The notes under the pieces: generated by a model
The model's input: the letters and a program-made list of their open reading frames with translations, nothing else
Told to the model about the DNA's origin: nothing
The model's database searches: none
Part shown: positions 26,875 to 36,069 of the stretch, one piece after another
How positions within the stretch are numbered: the stretch's first letter is position 1
Layout of the letters: each line of letters begins with the position of its first letter
Origin: Sulfuritalea sp.
Lineage (GTDB): Bacteria > Pseudomonadota > Gammaproteobacteria > Burkholderiales > Rhodocyclaceae
DNA: 54,575 nucleotides
Direction of reading: 5' to 3'
Assembly (NCBI GenBank): GCA_016712985.1
Contig: JADJQA010000036.1
Span: 1 to 54,575, forward strand
Translations under genes and position numbers: made by a program

Positions 26875-29016
26875 TCAACGTGCAGTCGCCGTCTCCCGCC
26901 GCCGATAGCCGCGCCACGCCGGCCATATCGCCACACCAAGCACCAGCACGAGCACCAGCAAGGGCCACACCACGGGACGATTCCACTCGGCGCGGCGCTG
27001 CTCGCGCAAGGCGGTATCGACGCGTTGATACTTGAGCGTGTTGTGGCCGACCTTGCTAGGTTTTCTGTTGATCAGCCACGCATGGCGCAAAGTGTAGTCC
27101 TTGGGATGAAAGCCCCAGATCCAGGGAGCATCCTTGCGCAGCAAGTCGGTCATCCGATCGATCAGTTCCTGACGTTCCGCCCCATTTTCCATGGCCTTGA
27201 TGCGCTCGAAAAGCTGGTCATATTGCGGGTTCTCGTAGTTCGCCGCGTTCTCCCCCTGATGCTTTACCTTGCCCTGCTTGCCATGGAGAAGAAACAGGAA
27301 GTTCTCGGGATCGGGATAGTCGGCGTTCCAGCCGAAGTAGAAGAGCTGCACCGCACCCTTGCGCACCTTCTCCTGAAAGCGGTTGTAGTCGGTGCTGCGC
27401 ACCACCAGTTGCGTGTCGATCCTGGCGAACTGCTTGTTCAGCCAGTCGATGCGCGCCTTGGCGCCGACACCGGTGGCCGTGGTGTCGAGGTTGATCACCA
27501 GAGGCTCACCCGTCCTCGCGTCGCGGCCGTTGGGCCATCCGGACTCGGCCAGCAGACGCTTGGCTTCGACGATCGACTTGCGTCGTGGCTGGCCGTCCAC
27601 CCAGTCGTACACCTGTCGATTGATCCCCGCCAGGCCCTCGCGATGGCCGAAAATGCCGGGCGGGATCGGCCCCTGCGCCGGAACGCCACGACCATTCTGG
27701 AAGATCGAAATGAATTCTTCCTGATCGATGGCGATGGAAATCGCCTGGCGCAGCTTGCGCGCACGTTCCGCAGTCTCGGGATCCGCGCCGCCGACCAGTG
27801 GATCCAGCCAGTTGAAACCCATGTACATGCTCGAAGTAGCCACCGAGGTGGTCAGCACGATGCCCTGGGCGCGCATGTCGTCGGACAGCGTGATCTCGCC
27901 CGCAGTCACCTGCACGGCCTGGTCGAAGGCATCCGAGGAGATTCCGGACGCATCGTAGTAGCCCTGCAGGAACTTGTTCCAGTAAGGGATCTGCTCCTTT
28001 TCGCGGGTGAATACCACCTTGTCGATGAAGGGCAGCGCCTGGCCGCAATCCTTGATCAGGCCTTCCTTGGCATCTTCCGGTTCGCCTTCGCAAGGGTAGC
28101 TCTCGTGGCGAAAATTCGGATTCCTCTCCAGCACCATCCGCGCATTGGGATTGTTCTCGGTCAGCATGTAGGGGCCGGTGCCGATCGGATACCAGTCGAG
28201 CGTCAGGTTCTTTTCCGCCATTCCCGGCTGGCTGTGGAACTTGTCCGCTTCCCAGGGCATCGGGGCAAAGAAGGGCATCGCCAGCCAGTAGAGGAACTGC
28301 GGGTACTTGCCCTTGACCCGTATCCGGTAACGATAGCGGTCGATGACCTCCGCGCCCTCGAGACGGTGCTCGCGCAAGTCGATCCACGGCTTGTCTTTCT
28401 CCGCCTTCAGGCGCACGGCGAAATCATCCAGGCCGATTACGTAGTCGGCCATCAAACCGAAGATCGGCGAATGCAACCGCGGATGCGCAAGGCGTTTCAG
28501 CCCATACACGTAGTCCTCGGCGGTCAGTTCACGTGTGTCGCGCTGCGTGAACTCGCCCAGGGTGCTGATCCCGGCCAGTTGCCCGGCCGACAGCGAGTGA
28601 TACAGGAAGTCGCCCGTCGTCGTGCGGGCGAAGGCCGGATGCGGCTGATAGCGGATGCCGGGCTTGAGCGTGATCACGTAGTCGGTGAAGGCGATGCTTG
28701 CGACGTCAGCGTTGTCCGGCAGCGAGCGACCCGTTGCATCCAGATAATGCGGCAGAGGCACCGCCTCGACGGTCGCGGCGACCAGTATGTAAGGGCGCTT
28801 GAGATAGTGATACTGCAACGGCGGTTCATAGATCTGCGCGGTAAAGGTGATCTCATCCTCGCTGTAAGACTGCACCGGATCGAGATGCTTGGGCCGCTCG
28901 GTGAAGGCGCTGTAGAGGATGTTCCGGCCGCGATCCGCCGCGGGATAGGGATCGTTCCAGGCACTGCCGCAGGCGGTCAGCAACAGGAGAAAAAAGCAGG
29001 GGAACAGGCTGCGCAT
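26875..29016 (-). CDS. Family-5 (peptide-type) substrate-binding lipoprotein
   Basis: 713 aa. It begins with a lipoprotein signal (lipobox LTAC, cysteine 16) and belongs to the OppA/DppA-like solute-binding superfamily. RPKHLDPVQSYSEDEITFTAQIYEPPLQYHY is the usual N-terminal region, and the latter half contains the QLVVRSTDYNRFQEKV and YNADYPDPENFLFLLHG-like segments. A hydrophobic stretch followed by arginines at the very C-terminus (about residues 685-705) looks like a second membrane anchor, which is rare for this family. No permease or ATPase gene lies next to it. It is divergent from fabI. The substrate is unknown. Confidence 0.85.
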   Translation of the reverse strand: MRSLFPCFFLLLLTACGSAWNDPYPAADRGRNILYSAFTERPKHLDPVQSYSEDEITFTAQIYEPPLQYHYLKRPYILVAATVEAVPLPHYLDATGRSLPDNADVASIAFTDYVITLKPGIRYQPHPAFARTTTGDFLYHSLSAGQLAGISTLGEFTQRDTRELTAEDYVYGLKRLAHPRLHSPIFGLMADYVIGLDDFAVRLKAEKDKPWIDLREHRLEGAEVIDRYRYRIRVKGKYPQFLYWLAMPFFAPMPWEADKFHSQPGMAEKNLTLDWYPIGTGPYMLTENNPNARMVLERNPNFRHESYPCEGEPEDAKEGLIKDCGQALPFIDKVVFTREKEQIPYWNKFLQGYYDASGISSDAFDQAVQVTAGEITLSDDMRAQGIVLTTSVATSSMYMGFNWLDPLVGGADPETAERARKLRQAISIAIDQEEFISIFQNGRGVPAQGPIPPGIFGHREGLAGINRQVYDWVDGQPRRKSIVEAKRLLAESGWPNGRDARTGEPLVINLDTTATGVGAKARIDWLNKQFARIDTQLVVRSTDYNRFQEKVRKGAVQLFYFGWNADYPDPENFLFLLHGKQGKVKHQGENAANYENPQYDQLFERIKAMENGAERQELIDRMTDLLRKDAPWIWGFHPKDYTLRHAWLINRKPSKVGHNTLKYQRVDTALREQRRAEWNRPVVWPLLVLVLVLGVAIWPAWRGYRRRETATAR

Positions 29017-29045
29017 GACGGCGAGTTTAGCCGATCCGCTATAAT
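29016..29045 (+). promoter_or_regulatory. Promoter of fabI
   Basis: TGACGG (29016-29021), an 18-base spacer, then TATAAT (29040-29045), about 30 bases before the fabI ATG. The ATG has AGGA upstream. Confidence 0.6.
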
Positions 29046-29074
29046 TCGCCGCTGGATCCGACCAAGGAAAAGCG

Positions 29075-29875
29075 ATGGGATTTCTCGCGGGCAAACGCAT
29101 TCTGATCACCGGGCTGATCTCCAACCGCTCAATCGCTTACGGCATCGCCAAAGCCTGCCACCGCGAAGGCGCCGAGCTTGCATTTACCTACCAGAACGAA
29201 CGCTTCCGCGATCGCATCGCCAAGTACGCCGGCGAATTCGGCTCTGCGGCGGTGTTCCCCTGCGATGTCGCCGAAGACGCGGAAATCGACGCTGTCTTCG
29301 TTGAGCTAGGAAAGCACTGGGATGGGCTGGATGGCTTGGTGCATTCCATCGCCTTTGCCCCCAATGAAGCGATTGAAGGCGATTTCCTGGACGGCATCTC
29401 GCGCGAGTCATTCCGCATTGCGCACGATGTGTCCTCCTATAGCTACCCGGCCCTGGCGAAAGCCGCCCGCCCCTTGCTGCAGAAGGGCAACAACCCGTCG
29501 CTGCTGGCGCTGACCTATCTCGGCGCGGTACGCACCATGCCGAACTACAACACCATGGGGCTGGCCAAGGCCAGCCTCGAAGCGGCGACGCGCTATCTGG
29601 CCTTCTGCCTCGGCCCGCAAGGCATCCGCGCCAATGCGCTGTCTGCCGGCCCGATCAAGACGCTGGCCGCTTCGGGCATCGGCAACTTCGGCAAACTGCT
29701 GGCCTACAACGCCCATCACGCCCCGCTGCGGCGCAATGTAAGCATCGACGAAGTCGGCAATGCCGCCGCCTTCCTGCTGTCGGACCTGGCCAGCGGCATC
29801 ACCGGCGAAATCCTTTACGTCGATGGCGGCACGCACACCACCGCCATGGGCAATGCCGAGCCGCTGCCCGGCTAG
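29075..29875 (+). CDS. fabI: Enoyl-[acyl-carrier-protein] reductase, NADH
   Basis: 266 aa. It performs the last reduction of each fatty-acid elongation cycle. It is an atypical short-chain dehydrogenase with the FabI-type nucleotide motif GLISNRSIAYGIA, catalytic Y148 and Y158, and K165 in the Tyr-x6-Lys spacing (YNTMGLAK). The NAD-binding C-terminal segment ITGEILYVDGG is intact. It has its own promoter and a strong terminator. Single-gene unit. Confidence 0.97.
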   Translation: MGFLAGKRILITGLISNRSIAYGIAKACHREGAELAFTYQNERFRDRIAKYAGEFGSAAVFPCDVAEDAEIDAVFVELGKHWDGLDGLVHSIAFAPNEAIEGDFLDGISRESFRIAHDVSSYSYPALAKAARPLLQKGNNPSLLALTYLGAVRTMPNYNTMGLAKASLEAATRYLAFCLGPQGIRANALSAGPIKTLAASGIGNFGKLLAYNAHHAPLRRNVSIDEVGNAAAFLLSDLASGITGEILYVDGGTHTTAMGNAEPLPG

Positions 29876-29901
29876 TCCGCACCTGTCGCCGCCCCAAAGA
29901 C

Positions 29902-29924
29902 AAAGCCCCGCATCGCGGGGCTTT
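29902..29924 (+). terminator. Terminator after fabI
   Basis: AAAGCCCCGC-ATC-GCGGGGCTTT, a perfect 10-bp stem with T-rich exit, about 26 bases past the fabI stop. Confidence 0.9.
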
Positions 29925-29954
29925 ATCTTTCCTGATTGGCAAGGAGCCTCAGCC

Positions 29955-30055
29955 CGTCATTCCGGGGCCGCGAAGCGGAACCCGGAATCCACGGGATCTT
30001 CAGACACGTTCCCTGGATTCCGGGTTCTGCCCTGGCGGGCAGCCCCGGAATGACG
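29955..30055. repeat. Palindromic intergenic repeat (CGTCATTCCGG type)
   Basis: Outer arms CGTCATTCCGGGG and CCCCGGAATGACG, inner arms AACCCGGAATCCA and TGGATTCCGGGTT, giving a 101-bp nested inverted repeat. A shorter relative with the same ends lies at 41095-41161, so this is a dispersed repeat family and not a simple terminator. Confidence 0.85.
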
Positions 30056-30126
30056 AGCTAATCGACAAATTGTTCGCTGGCGGGCGATCATTGCTGGTCA
30101 GTTTGTCTTTTGGGGCGTGCAGCGGC

Positions 30127-32028
30127 TTAGCGCTCCTTGCTCTCCAGCACGGCCTTGTTGATCTGCACAGGATATTTTTCCTTCAAGGTCGCCATCCAGG
30201 CCAGGAACTCTTCCTCCGCGATGAACCGAGCATATTGCTGGACCAGTGCACCACCGCGCGGATCATCCTTGGCGGCCACGCCAGGCTTGACTGCGCTGAT
30301 GCGCAACAGCGCGTAGCCGTCTCCGGGAAGAGCGACACCCGCGTACGCCGGCAGTCTTGCGGTATCCGCCTTGAACACCGCGCGCAGTTCATCCAGCGAC
30401 AGCTTCGGTGCCGCGGTGCGGCTCACGCTTCGCGCGGGCGACCAGGCAAGGTCGAGCGCTTCGCCTTTTGCCAACCGAGCAAGCTTTTCCTCGCCGTCCT
30501 TGATCGCCAGCTTGATCGCTTCGTCGCGAATCAAGTGCCGCTCGATGTCGACCTTGACCAACTCCAGGGGCTGCAGCGCTGCCGGCTTGTGTTCGAGAAC
30601 TCGCGCCGACACCAGGGTGCCCGCCGCAACCTCGACCGCCTCGGTATTGCGCTTGTTCTTCATGGCATCGTCGCTGAACAAGGCGGCAGCCAACTTGGGG
30701 TTGTCGAAAGGCGGTGGCAGCTTGCCGCCCTTAGCCAGCCACTGCGTCTGGCGCTGTTCCAGCTTCCACTTCTCCGCAGCCGGCTTCAGGCTGTCTGCCT
30801 GTTCATAAACCATGTTGCCAAAGGCTTCCGCCGCTTCCGCATACTTCTTGGTTCCGGTCTCGCGCTTGAGGTCGGCAATGATCTCCGCCTTGGCGTCTTC
30901 GAAGGGTTTGACACGCTCGGCACGCACACCGGTCAGGCGAATGATGTGAAAGCCAAACTCGGAGCGCACGACATCCGATATCTGCCCTTCCTTCAAGGCA
31001 AAGGCAGCGTCCTCGAACACCTTGACCATCCCGCCGCGGCCAAACCAGTCCAGGTCACTATCCTTCTTGGCTGACATGAGATCCTGGGAGCTCTGTCGAG
31101 CAAGCTTGGCAAAGTCGCCGGGAGCCTTCCTTGCCTGGACCGGAAGCTCGTCAGCCTTGGCCTTTGCCGCTTGGACCTCAGCCTCCGGCGCATCCTTGGC
31201 CACCAAGATGAGGATATGACTGGCGCGACGGGTTTCGCCAACCTTGAAACGATCGACATGCGACTGATAGTACGCCTTCGCCTCCTCGTCACCGATGGCC
31301 GCCTGGGCCGTCAGCGCATCCCGGCTCAACACCAGGAACTCGGCACGCACCTGCTCCGGCAACTCGAACTGCCTGCGGTTGGTCTCGTAGAACTTCTGCA
31401 CCGCATCGGCGGCAAGCGTCACCTGGCCTGCGTAGGCCTCCGGGCGTAGCCGCACCTCGCCGATCTGGCGCTGCTCCGTCTGTGTTGCCAGCCAGCGATT
31501 GGCGGCAACCTGACCGGTTATTCCAGCTTCGGTAACCGGCAGCGTCAGTTGCTGCATGGCGATATCCTGGCGCAGACGTGCCTCGAACATCTCCTTGCTC
31601 ATGCCCTGCGCCGCGACCACCGCCTCGTAGCGCTCCCTGGAAAACTTGCCGTTCTCCTGAAACGAGGGAACTCCGGCGATGACCTGGACCAGTTGCTCAT
31701 TGCCCACGACCAGCCGGATCTTCTGTGCCTGCTCCGCCAGCAGGCGTTGGGTAACCAGCGAATCCAGCACGGCGCGACGCATCTGCACCGATTCGAACAA
31801 GGCCTGATCGACGCTTCCGCCCAGTTGGGCGCGCATCCTGTCCTGCCGTTCGCGCAGTGCCGATTCAAATTCCTGCTGGCTGATCTTGCTGCCTCCCACG
31901 GTGGCAACGCCGGTACCGACATCGGCATTTCGCACATACGATTCCACGCCCCAGAAAGCAAACGGGAGCGTGATCAGCGCGAGGAAGACCTGGGTGATTC
32001 TCTTGTTGTTGCGAACGATATCGAGCAT
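30127..32028 (-). CDS. ppiD: Membrane-anchored periplasmic folding factor PpiD
   Basis: 633 aa. One N-terminal transmembrane helix (about residues 12-32) anchors a large periplasmic part. The SurA-N-like chaperone region (SKISQQEFESALRERQDRM onward) is followed by a parvulin domain at about residues 265-365 (ASHILILVAKDAPEAE to FGFHIIRLTGVR). It assists folding of outer-membrane and secreted proteins at the Sec exit. The frame is complete. A 13-bp hairpin lies just upstream, probably ending an earlier transcription unit that is no longer adjacent. Confidence 0.95.
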   Translation of the reverse strand: MLDIVRNNKRITQVFLALITLPFAFWGVESYVRNADVGTGVATVGGSKISQQEFESALRERQDRMRAQLGGSVDQALFESVQMRRAVLDSLVTQRLLAEQAQKIRLVVGNEQLVQVIAGVPSFQENGKFSRERYEAVVAAQGMSKEMFEARLRQDIAMQQLTLPVTEAGITGQVAANRWLATQTEQRQIGEVRLRPEAYAGQVTLAADAVQKFYETNRRQFELPEQVRAEFLVLSRDALTAQAAIGDEEAKAYYQSHVDRFKVGETRRASHILILVAKDAPEAEVQAAKAKADELPVQARKAPGDFAKLARQSSQDLMSAKKDSDLDWFGRGGMVKVFEDAAFALKEGQISDVVRSEFGFHIIRLTGVRAERVKPFEDAKAEIIADLKRETGTKKYAEAAEAFGNMVYEQADSLKPAAEKWKLEQRQTQWLAKGGKLPPPFDNPKLAAALFSDDAMKNKRNTEAVEVAAGTLVSARVLEHKPAALQPLELVKVDIERHLIRDEAIKLAIKDGEEKLARLAKGEALDLAWSPARSVSRTAAPKLSLDELRAVFKADTARLPAYAGVALPGDGYALLRISAVKPGVAAKDDPRGGALVQQYARFIAEEEFLAWMATLKEKYPVQINKAVLESKER

Positions 32029-32048
32029 GCGATGAAAACCCTAGATGC

Positions 32049-32078
32049 GACAAAGGCGAACTGCTGTTCGCCTTTGTC
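32049..32078. terminator. Strong hairpin upstream of ppiD
   Basis: GACAAAGGCGAAC-TGCT-GTTCGCCTTTGTC, a perfect 13-bp stem with a 4-base loop. It has no long T run on either side. It could be a terminator for a minus-strand gene ending upstream or a processing signal. Confidence 0.55.
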
Positions 32079-32213
32079 CTGTGGTCGGTGATTGCGGAAT
32101 CGAAACGCCAGCCCGACGTTCGATCAGCAAATCTTACACCATACTGGTTACGGGCACGGAGCCCGGTCACTCGCGGTTCGGTGGGCACTGCAGCCGGATC
32201 GTTGCGGCAACCG

Positions 32214-32648
32214 CTATTTCAGCATCCACTCGTCGCCACACTTGCGGCATTGGACGCGTAGCCAGACGCCACCGCCGTGGTTTTCCAGCGCGGGGTCTCC
32301 ACCATCCGGCAAGGGGGCCGGCCCCGAGGACTGTACCTTGAACTTGCCGTAGCTTGAGCAGCCTGGGCAGATTGCCTGCTCGCCGAGGCGCTCGGCGATT
32401 TCAAGCAACAGTCGGTAGCGCTTCCAACTGTACAAGGTGACCGCCAGGCCACCGAGGAGCAACAGCGCCCCCGACATCCGCGAAGCGCCCCCCGCGCCCG
32501 CTACCTCGATTCCGCTGACCAGGGTAATGAGACCGAGAAACCAGCTCACCAACCAGGCATGACACTCGATGAGTTGCCGCTCATACCAGCGCCGAAAACC
32601 ATCTGTCCGAATGCGATCGAGCGAAGCCACCACGCCTCCTGCCACCAA
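32214..32648 (-). CDS. Small membrane protein with C-terminal zinc ribbon, unknown function
   Basis: 144 aa. Two hydrophobic segments (about residues 31-48 and 56-74) are followed by a basic stretch. The C-terminal domain has two cysteine pairs (CPGCSSYGKF and CRKCGDEWML) that could bind zinc. I recognise no named family. The start is uncertain; translation may begin further inside. It is convergent to the vapBC remnant and not clearly in an operon. Confidence 0.6.
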   Translation of the reverse strand: MVAGGVVASLDRIRTDGFRRWYERQLIECHAWLVSWFLGLITLVSGIEVAGAGGASRMSGALLLLGGLAVTLYSWKRYRLLLEIAERLGEQAICPGCSSYGKFKVQSSGPAPLPDGGDPALENHGGGVWLRVQCRKCGDEWMLK

Positions 32649-32695
32649 ACTCGGATCAGCTTAGGCCCGCTGCGGCGCGGATGCAACCGAATTTC

Positions 32696-33030
32696 ATGCA
32701 AAGGCATGACGGGGACTATTTCGACACCGTCGAAGCTGGCGACACGGTTCGCGTCTTCCGCAACGGCAAGCCCATCGCCGAAATCGTGCCTATCAGGGCC
32801 TCAAGGCCCGCGCGACGACCGACCTGAAGGATGTCGACGTCTGCCAGATGGCGCCGGGAGTGGTAGCGTCAGCCATCTCGTTGCCGGAGGCGCATCCGTT
32901 GCGCGCGATGGATGCCCTGCATCTGGCCTGCGCGCTTGCCGTCGAGCCGGACCTGTTTGTTTCGGCCAACCGGCGACAGCTCGCCGCGGCGAGAGGCGCG
33001 GGGCTCAAGCTCGCCGACGTCAGCGCTTGA
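32696..33030 (+). pseudogene. Collapsed VapB-VapC toxin-antitoxin remnant
   Basis: The first part (32696-32827) encodes YFDTVEAGDTVRVFRNGKPI, the body of a Phd/VapB-type antitoxin without its normal N-terminus. The second part (about 32800-33030) encodes the C-terminal end of a PIN-domain toxin (HPLRAMDALHLACALAVE, then LFVSANRRQLAAARGAGL). The PIN N-terminus with its first acidic residues is missing. The two halves run into each other, so an internal deletion seems to have removed the antitoxin tail and toxin head. It is not expected to be active. Confidence 0.75.
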
Positions 33031-33075
33031 TCGCATCAGGGCAATGCGGGACCGAGACCGACGCCGCCACCCCGC

Positions 33076-33804
33076 ATGCTCGACATCCTCTACCGCGACG
33101 ACTTCCTCGTCGCCATCCACAAGCCCGCCGGCCTGCTGGTCCATCGCAGCGACATCGACCGCCACGAAACGCGCTTCGCCGCGCAACTGTTGCGCGACCA
33201 GATCGGGCGGCGCGTGCATCCGCTGCACCGGCTCGACAAGGGCACCTCCGGCGTGCTGCTGTTCGCCCTCGACGCCGCCAGCGCACACGAGGTCGGCGCG
33301 CAGTTCCAGTGCAATGAAGTGGAGAAGCGCTACCTCGCCGTGGTGCGCGGCTGGCCGCCGGAAGCCGACGTCATCGGCCATGCGCTGTCGCGCCAGTTCG
33401 ACGACTATGGCCGCAAGCCCGCCCGAGAAAGCAATACCGAAGCCCTGCCCGCCGTCACCGAATACCGGCGCTTGGCCACCGCCGAACTGCCCGTGGCCGT
33501 CGACCGCTACCCGACCTCGCGCTATGCGCTGGTAAGCCTGACCCCGAAGTCCGGCCGGCAGCACCAGTTGCGCCGCCACATGAAGCACATCGCGCACCCC
33601 ATCATCGGCGACGCCACCTGGGGCAAGGGAATCCACAACCGATTCTTCCAGCAGCGCTTCGGCTGCGGACGCTTGCTGCTGGCGTGTACCGCGATCGAAC
33701 TGCGGCATCCGCAGGACGGGCGGGTGCTGGCGATTGCGGCGTCGCTGGAAAAGAGCTATGCGGAAGTATTGCGTGCGCTGGGCTGGGACGGGATTCGCTG
33801 CTGA
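33076..33804 (+). CDS. truC: RluA-family pseudouridine synthase, TruC type
   Basis: 242 aa. It has the catalytic motif HRLDKGTSGVLLFA with D54 as nucleophile. The opening DILYRDDFLVAIHKPAGLLVH and the C-terminal GRQHQLRRHMKHIAHPIIGD are typical of TruC, which modifies U65 of some tRNAs. It lacks the S4 domain of RluC/RluD, which supports TruC. The frame is intact. A dispersed 12-mer lies 8 bases after the stop. Confidence 0.88.
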   Translation: MLDILYRDDFLVAIHKPAGLLVHRSDIDRHETRFAAQLLRDQIGRRVHPLHRLDKGTSGVLLFALDAASAHEVGAQFQCNEVEKRYLAVVRGWPPEADVIGHALSRQFDDYGRKPARESNTEALPAVTEYRRLATAELPVAVDRYPTSRYALVSLTPKSGRQHQLRRHMKHIAHPIIGDATWGKGIHNRFFQQRFGCGRLLLACTAIELRHPQDGRVLAIAASLEKSYAEVLRALGWDGIRC

Positions 33805-33832
33805 ACGCAAGGATCGGCGCTGGTGGGGCGGC

Positions 33833-33945
33833 GAAAATGAATACACCGACGAGTTCGGAGCATGGTGGGCCAGCCTCGGCGAAGACGAGCAAGAGTCAGT
33901 CGCCGACCGGTTGTATGACGAGAGGGCACCGAAGCACACGAGCAG
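33833..33945 (+). pseudogene. Remnant of a RelE/HigB-like toxin
   Basis: The translated segment EYTDEFGAWWASLGEDEQESVA matches the N-terminus of a RelE/HigB-like toxin group I know from memory. It is followed directly by a piece like the family's C-terminal DDLYDEH (here ADRLYDERA). The core between them is absent, so an internal deletion is likely. No start codon or partner antitoxin is visible. The IS1182-family element begins about 150 bases further on. Confidence 0.55.
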
Positions 33946-34093
33946 GCTGTCGGAAAGTTCCGGCTTTTCCCAAGGCGAAAAGTGGACTGGTACCACAAGG
34001 CTCCCCGTGGCTGGCTTTCGCGAACGAGTATCAGCGGATGCACGTCGTAACCTCTTGATGTTGCAGACTACCTTCTCGCAATCGAACCACTGA

Positions 34094-35753
34094 GAGGCTG
34101 TGAAAATATTCCTCTGCCGCGTCCCAGAACCGGGGCAGTCCTGCGATAATGCGAAAGTCATTTTACGATCGCGCTGACGATGGATCCAAACCCCGACCTG
34201 TTTGCTGACGGAAGCGAAACATCAGCCAGCGCATTGCCGATACAGAAGGCCAAGCCAGTCGGGATAGCGCGGGTGCAACAGCCCAACCGCAAGCAACTGG
34301 AACTGCGTCCCAGCGATCTGGAGTCGCTGCTGCCGGAAGGGCACCGAGCCCGGATTGTGTGGGGCTACGTCGAACGGCAGGATCTGACAGGCCTGTATGT
34401 GGACATCAAAGCCGTCGAAGGGGGCGTCGGGCGTACCGCGATTGCCCCGGAGATTCTGTTCACCCTGTGGCTATACGCCACGCTCGAAGGCATCGGTAGC
34501 GCCCGGGCGATTACGCGACTGACACAGGAACACGACGCCTACCGCTGGATTTGTGGCGGCGTGCAGGTCAACTATCACACCGTCGCCGACTTTCGCAGCC
34601 AGCAAGGCGACGTACTGGACGGTCTGTTGACCGACAACGTGGCCAGCTTGATGGCGGTTGGTGTCGTCAAACTCAAGGCTGGGGCCCAAGACGGCGTGCG
34701 TGTGCGGGCCAGCGCCGGAGCCGCCTCATTCCGCCGGGAGGAGAAACTCGAGAGTCTCTTGGCCGCCGCCCGCGAACGAGTCGCGGCCCTCAAAAGGCAA
34801 GTCGATGACGACCCCAGTGCCGACTCGCGGCGCAAGGCGGCGGCCCAAGCGCGCGCCGCACTGGCCCGGGAAGCCCGCATCGAAGCCGCCCTGGCGCGCT
34901 TGCCGGAACTGGCCGACATCAAGAAGCGGCAAGGCAAGAAGCCTGAAGAAGCACGCGCCTCAACCACCGACGCCGAAGCGACGGTGATGAAGATGGGCGA
35001 TGGCGGATTCCGGCCGGCCTACAACATCGAATTTTGCAGCGACACCGAAAGTCAGGTCATTGTCGGCGTCGATGTCGTCACCACCGGCAGTGACATGGGG
35101 CAGATGGCCCCCATGGTGAAGCAGGTCGCGGACCGCTGCGGACAAGCACCGGACGACTGGCTGGTGGATGGCGGGTTTCCGGCGCACGACCAGATTGATG
35201 CCGTCGCGTCACAGACGCGGGTGATTGCCCCCGTGCCCAAGCCGAAAGCGAAGACGAAGGACGCCACGGCGCAAACCAACGCCCAGGACGATGCGCAAGC
35301 GACACCCGAACCGCCCGTCGATCCGCACCAGCGCAAGCCAGGAGACAGCCCCGCAGTCGGAGACTGGCGGGAGCGGATGGCTACCGCGGAGTCCAAGGAA
35401 CTTTACAAGGAGCGCGCGGCCACGGCCGAATGCGTCAATGCCCAGGCCAGGAACCGTGGCCTGGTGCTGTTGCCGGTGCGTGGGTTGAAGAAAGTGAAGG
35501 CGGTGGCGCTGCTGTTTGTCTTGGCGCACAACCTGATGCGCATGGTGCGACTGGCACCCGAGTTGATCGGCATAGGGACAGGCACGTCCGGAATTCCAGA
35601 AATGGCGGGTTGAAGGCAACAAATGAGGGGAAATCGCCAAATGAGCGGTCGGTAGCGGGCAAATTGATGCGATTTACATATTTCATCCCGTGGCCGGGTG
35701 AATCATCCCGACGCGCCCATGGCGACTGCGGAAATCGAAAAGTTCACAGGCTC
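34094..35753 (+). mobile_element. IS1182-family element, putative limits
   Basis: The ends GAGGCTGTGAA (34094 onward) and, reversed, GAGCCTGTGAA (up to 35753) are short matching terminal repeats. TGA flanks both sides (34091-34093 and 35754-35756), but three bases are too few to prove a target duplication. The element lies among toxin and nuclease remnants. Confidence 0.6.
34180..35613 (+). CDS. IS1182-family transposase
   Basis: 477 aa. The N-terminal region QLELRPSDLESLLPEGHRARIVWGYVERQDL and the LWLYATLEGIGSARAITRL segment are characteristic of IS1182-type (IS5-like) DDE transposases. The DDE elements are visible as QDGVRVRASAG, WLVDGGF and KELYKERAATAECVNAQAR. A charged linker rich in K and P (about residues 345-385) separates the last two. 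The frame is open, and the element could be functional. Confidence 0.9.
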   Translation: MDPNPDLFADGSETSASALPIQKAKPVGIARVQQPNRKQLELRPSDLESLLPEGHRARIVWGYVERQDLTGLYVDIKAVEGGVGRTAIAPEILFTLWLYATLEGIGSARAITRLTQEHDAYRWICGGVQVNYHTVADFRSQQGDVLDGLLTDNVASLMAVGVVKLKAGAQDGVRVRASAGAASFRREEKLESLLAAARERVAALKRQVDDDPSADSRRKAAAQARAALAREARIEAALARLPELADIKKRQGKKPEEARASTTDAEATVMKMGDGGFRPAYNIEFCSDTESQVIVGVDVVTTGSDMGQMAPMVKQVADRCGQAPDDWLVDGGFPAHDQIDAVASQTRVIAPVPKPKAKTKDATAQTNAQDDAQATPEPPVDPHQRKPGDSPAVGDWRERMATAESKELYKERAATAECVNAQARNRGLVLLPVRGLKKVKAVALLFVLAHNLMRMVRLAPELIGIGTGTSGIPEMAG

Positions 35754-35832
35754 TGAGGCGCGGTTCCACTTTTGGCCAGTTGCCCGAAAGTGGCCAGCTC
35801 CGACAGTTCCCCCTGTCATGCAGCATCCCGCA

Positions 35833-35985
35833 AGCCCGCGATTTGTACATCGAGGCGATTGCCTCCTCGATATCCGAAAAGTATGAATCCGGCGGACGCT
35901 CACCAAGCGATAAAAAGCGGGCCTTCGTCGGGCATTTGAGAAAGGCTGAAAGCAACGCAGCAGTGATGGTATCGCGAGCTTCCAT
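35833..35985 (-). pseudogene. N-terminal fragment of a RecB-like nuclease
   Basis: About 51 codons from the ATG at 35985: ITAALLSAFLKCPTKARFL is close, from memory, to the start of TM0106/Cas4-like PD-(D/E)XK nucleases. Similarity fades after about 50 residues, before the IS1182 end at 35753, and the catalytic part is absent. It is probably the stub left by a deletion or IS insertion. The assignment is tentative. Confidence 0.45.
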
Positions 35986-36069
35986 AACTGCTAGTCAGTC
36001 AAAATGTGCACCCACTATCGCTATCCTGAGTTGCCACGATTCTGACATTCTGCGTTGGAGGGACTGCGA

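Noticed and set aside
27025..29304. 759-codon plus-strand frame opposite the binding-lipoprotein gene
   Set aside because: Antisense shadow; it runs into fabI in the wrong frame and matches nothing.
32049..32078. Riboswitch or attenuator before ppiD
   Set aside because: Only one simple perfect hairpin is present, with no alternative pairing or leader peptide.
33734..34093. 119-codon plus-strand frame after truC as a full gene
   Set aside because: It overlaps truC by 70 bases and only a short part resembles a toxin, so I list just the remnant.
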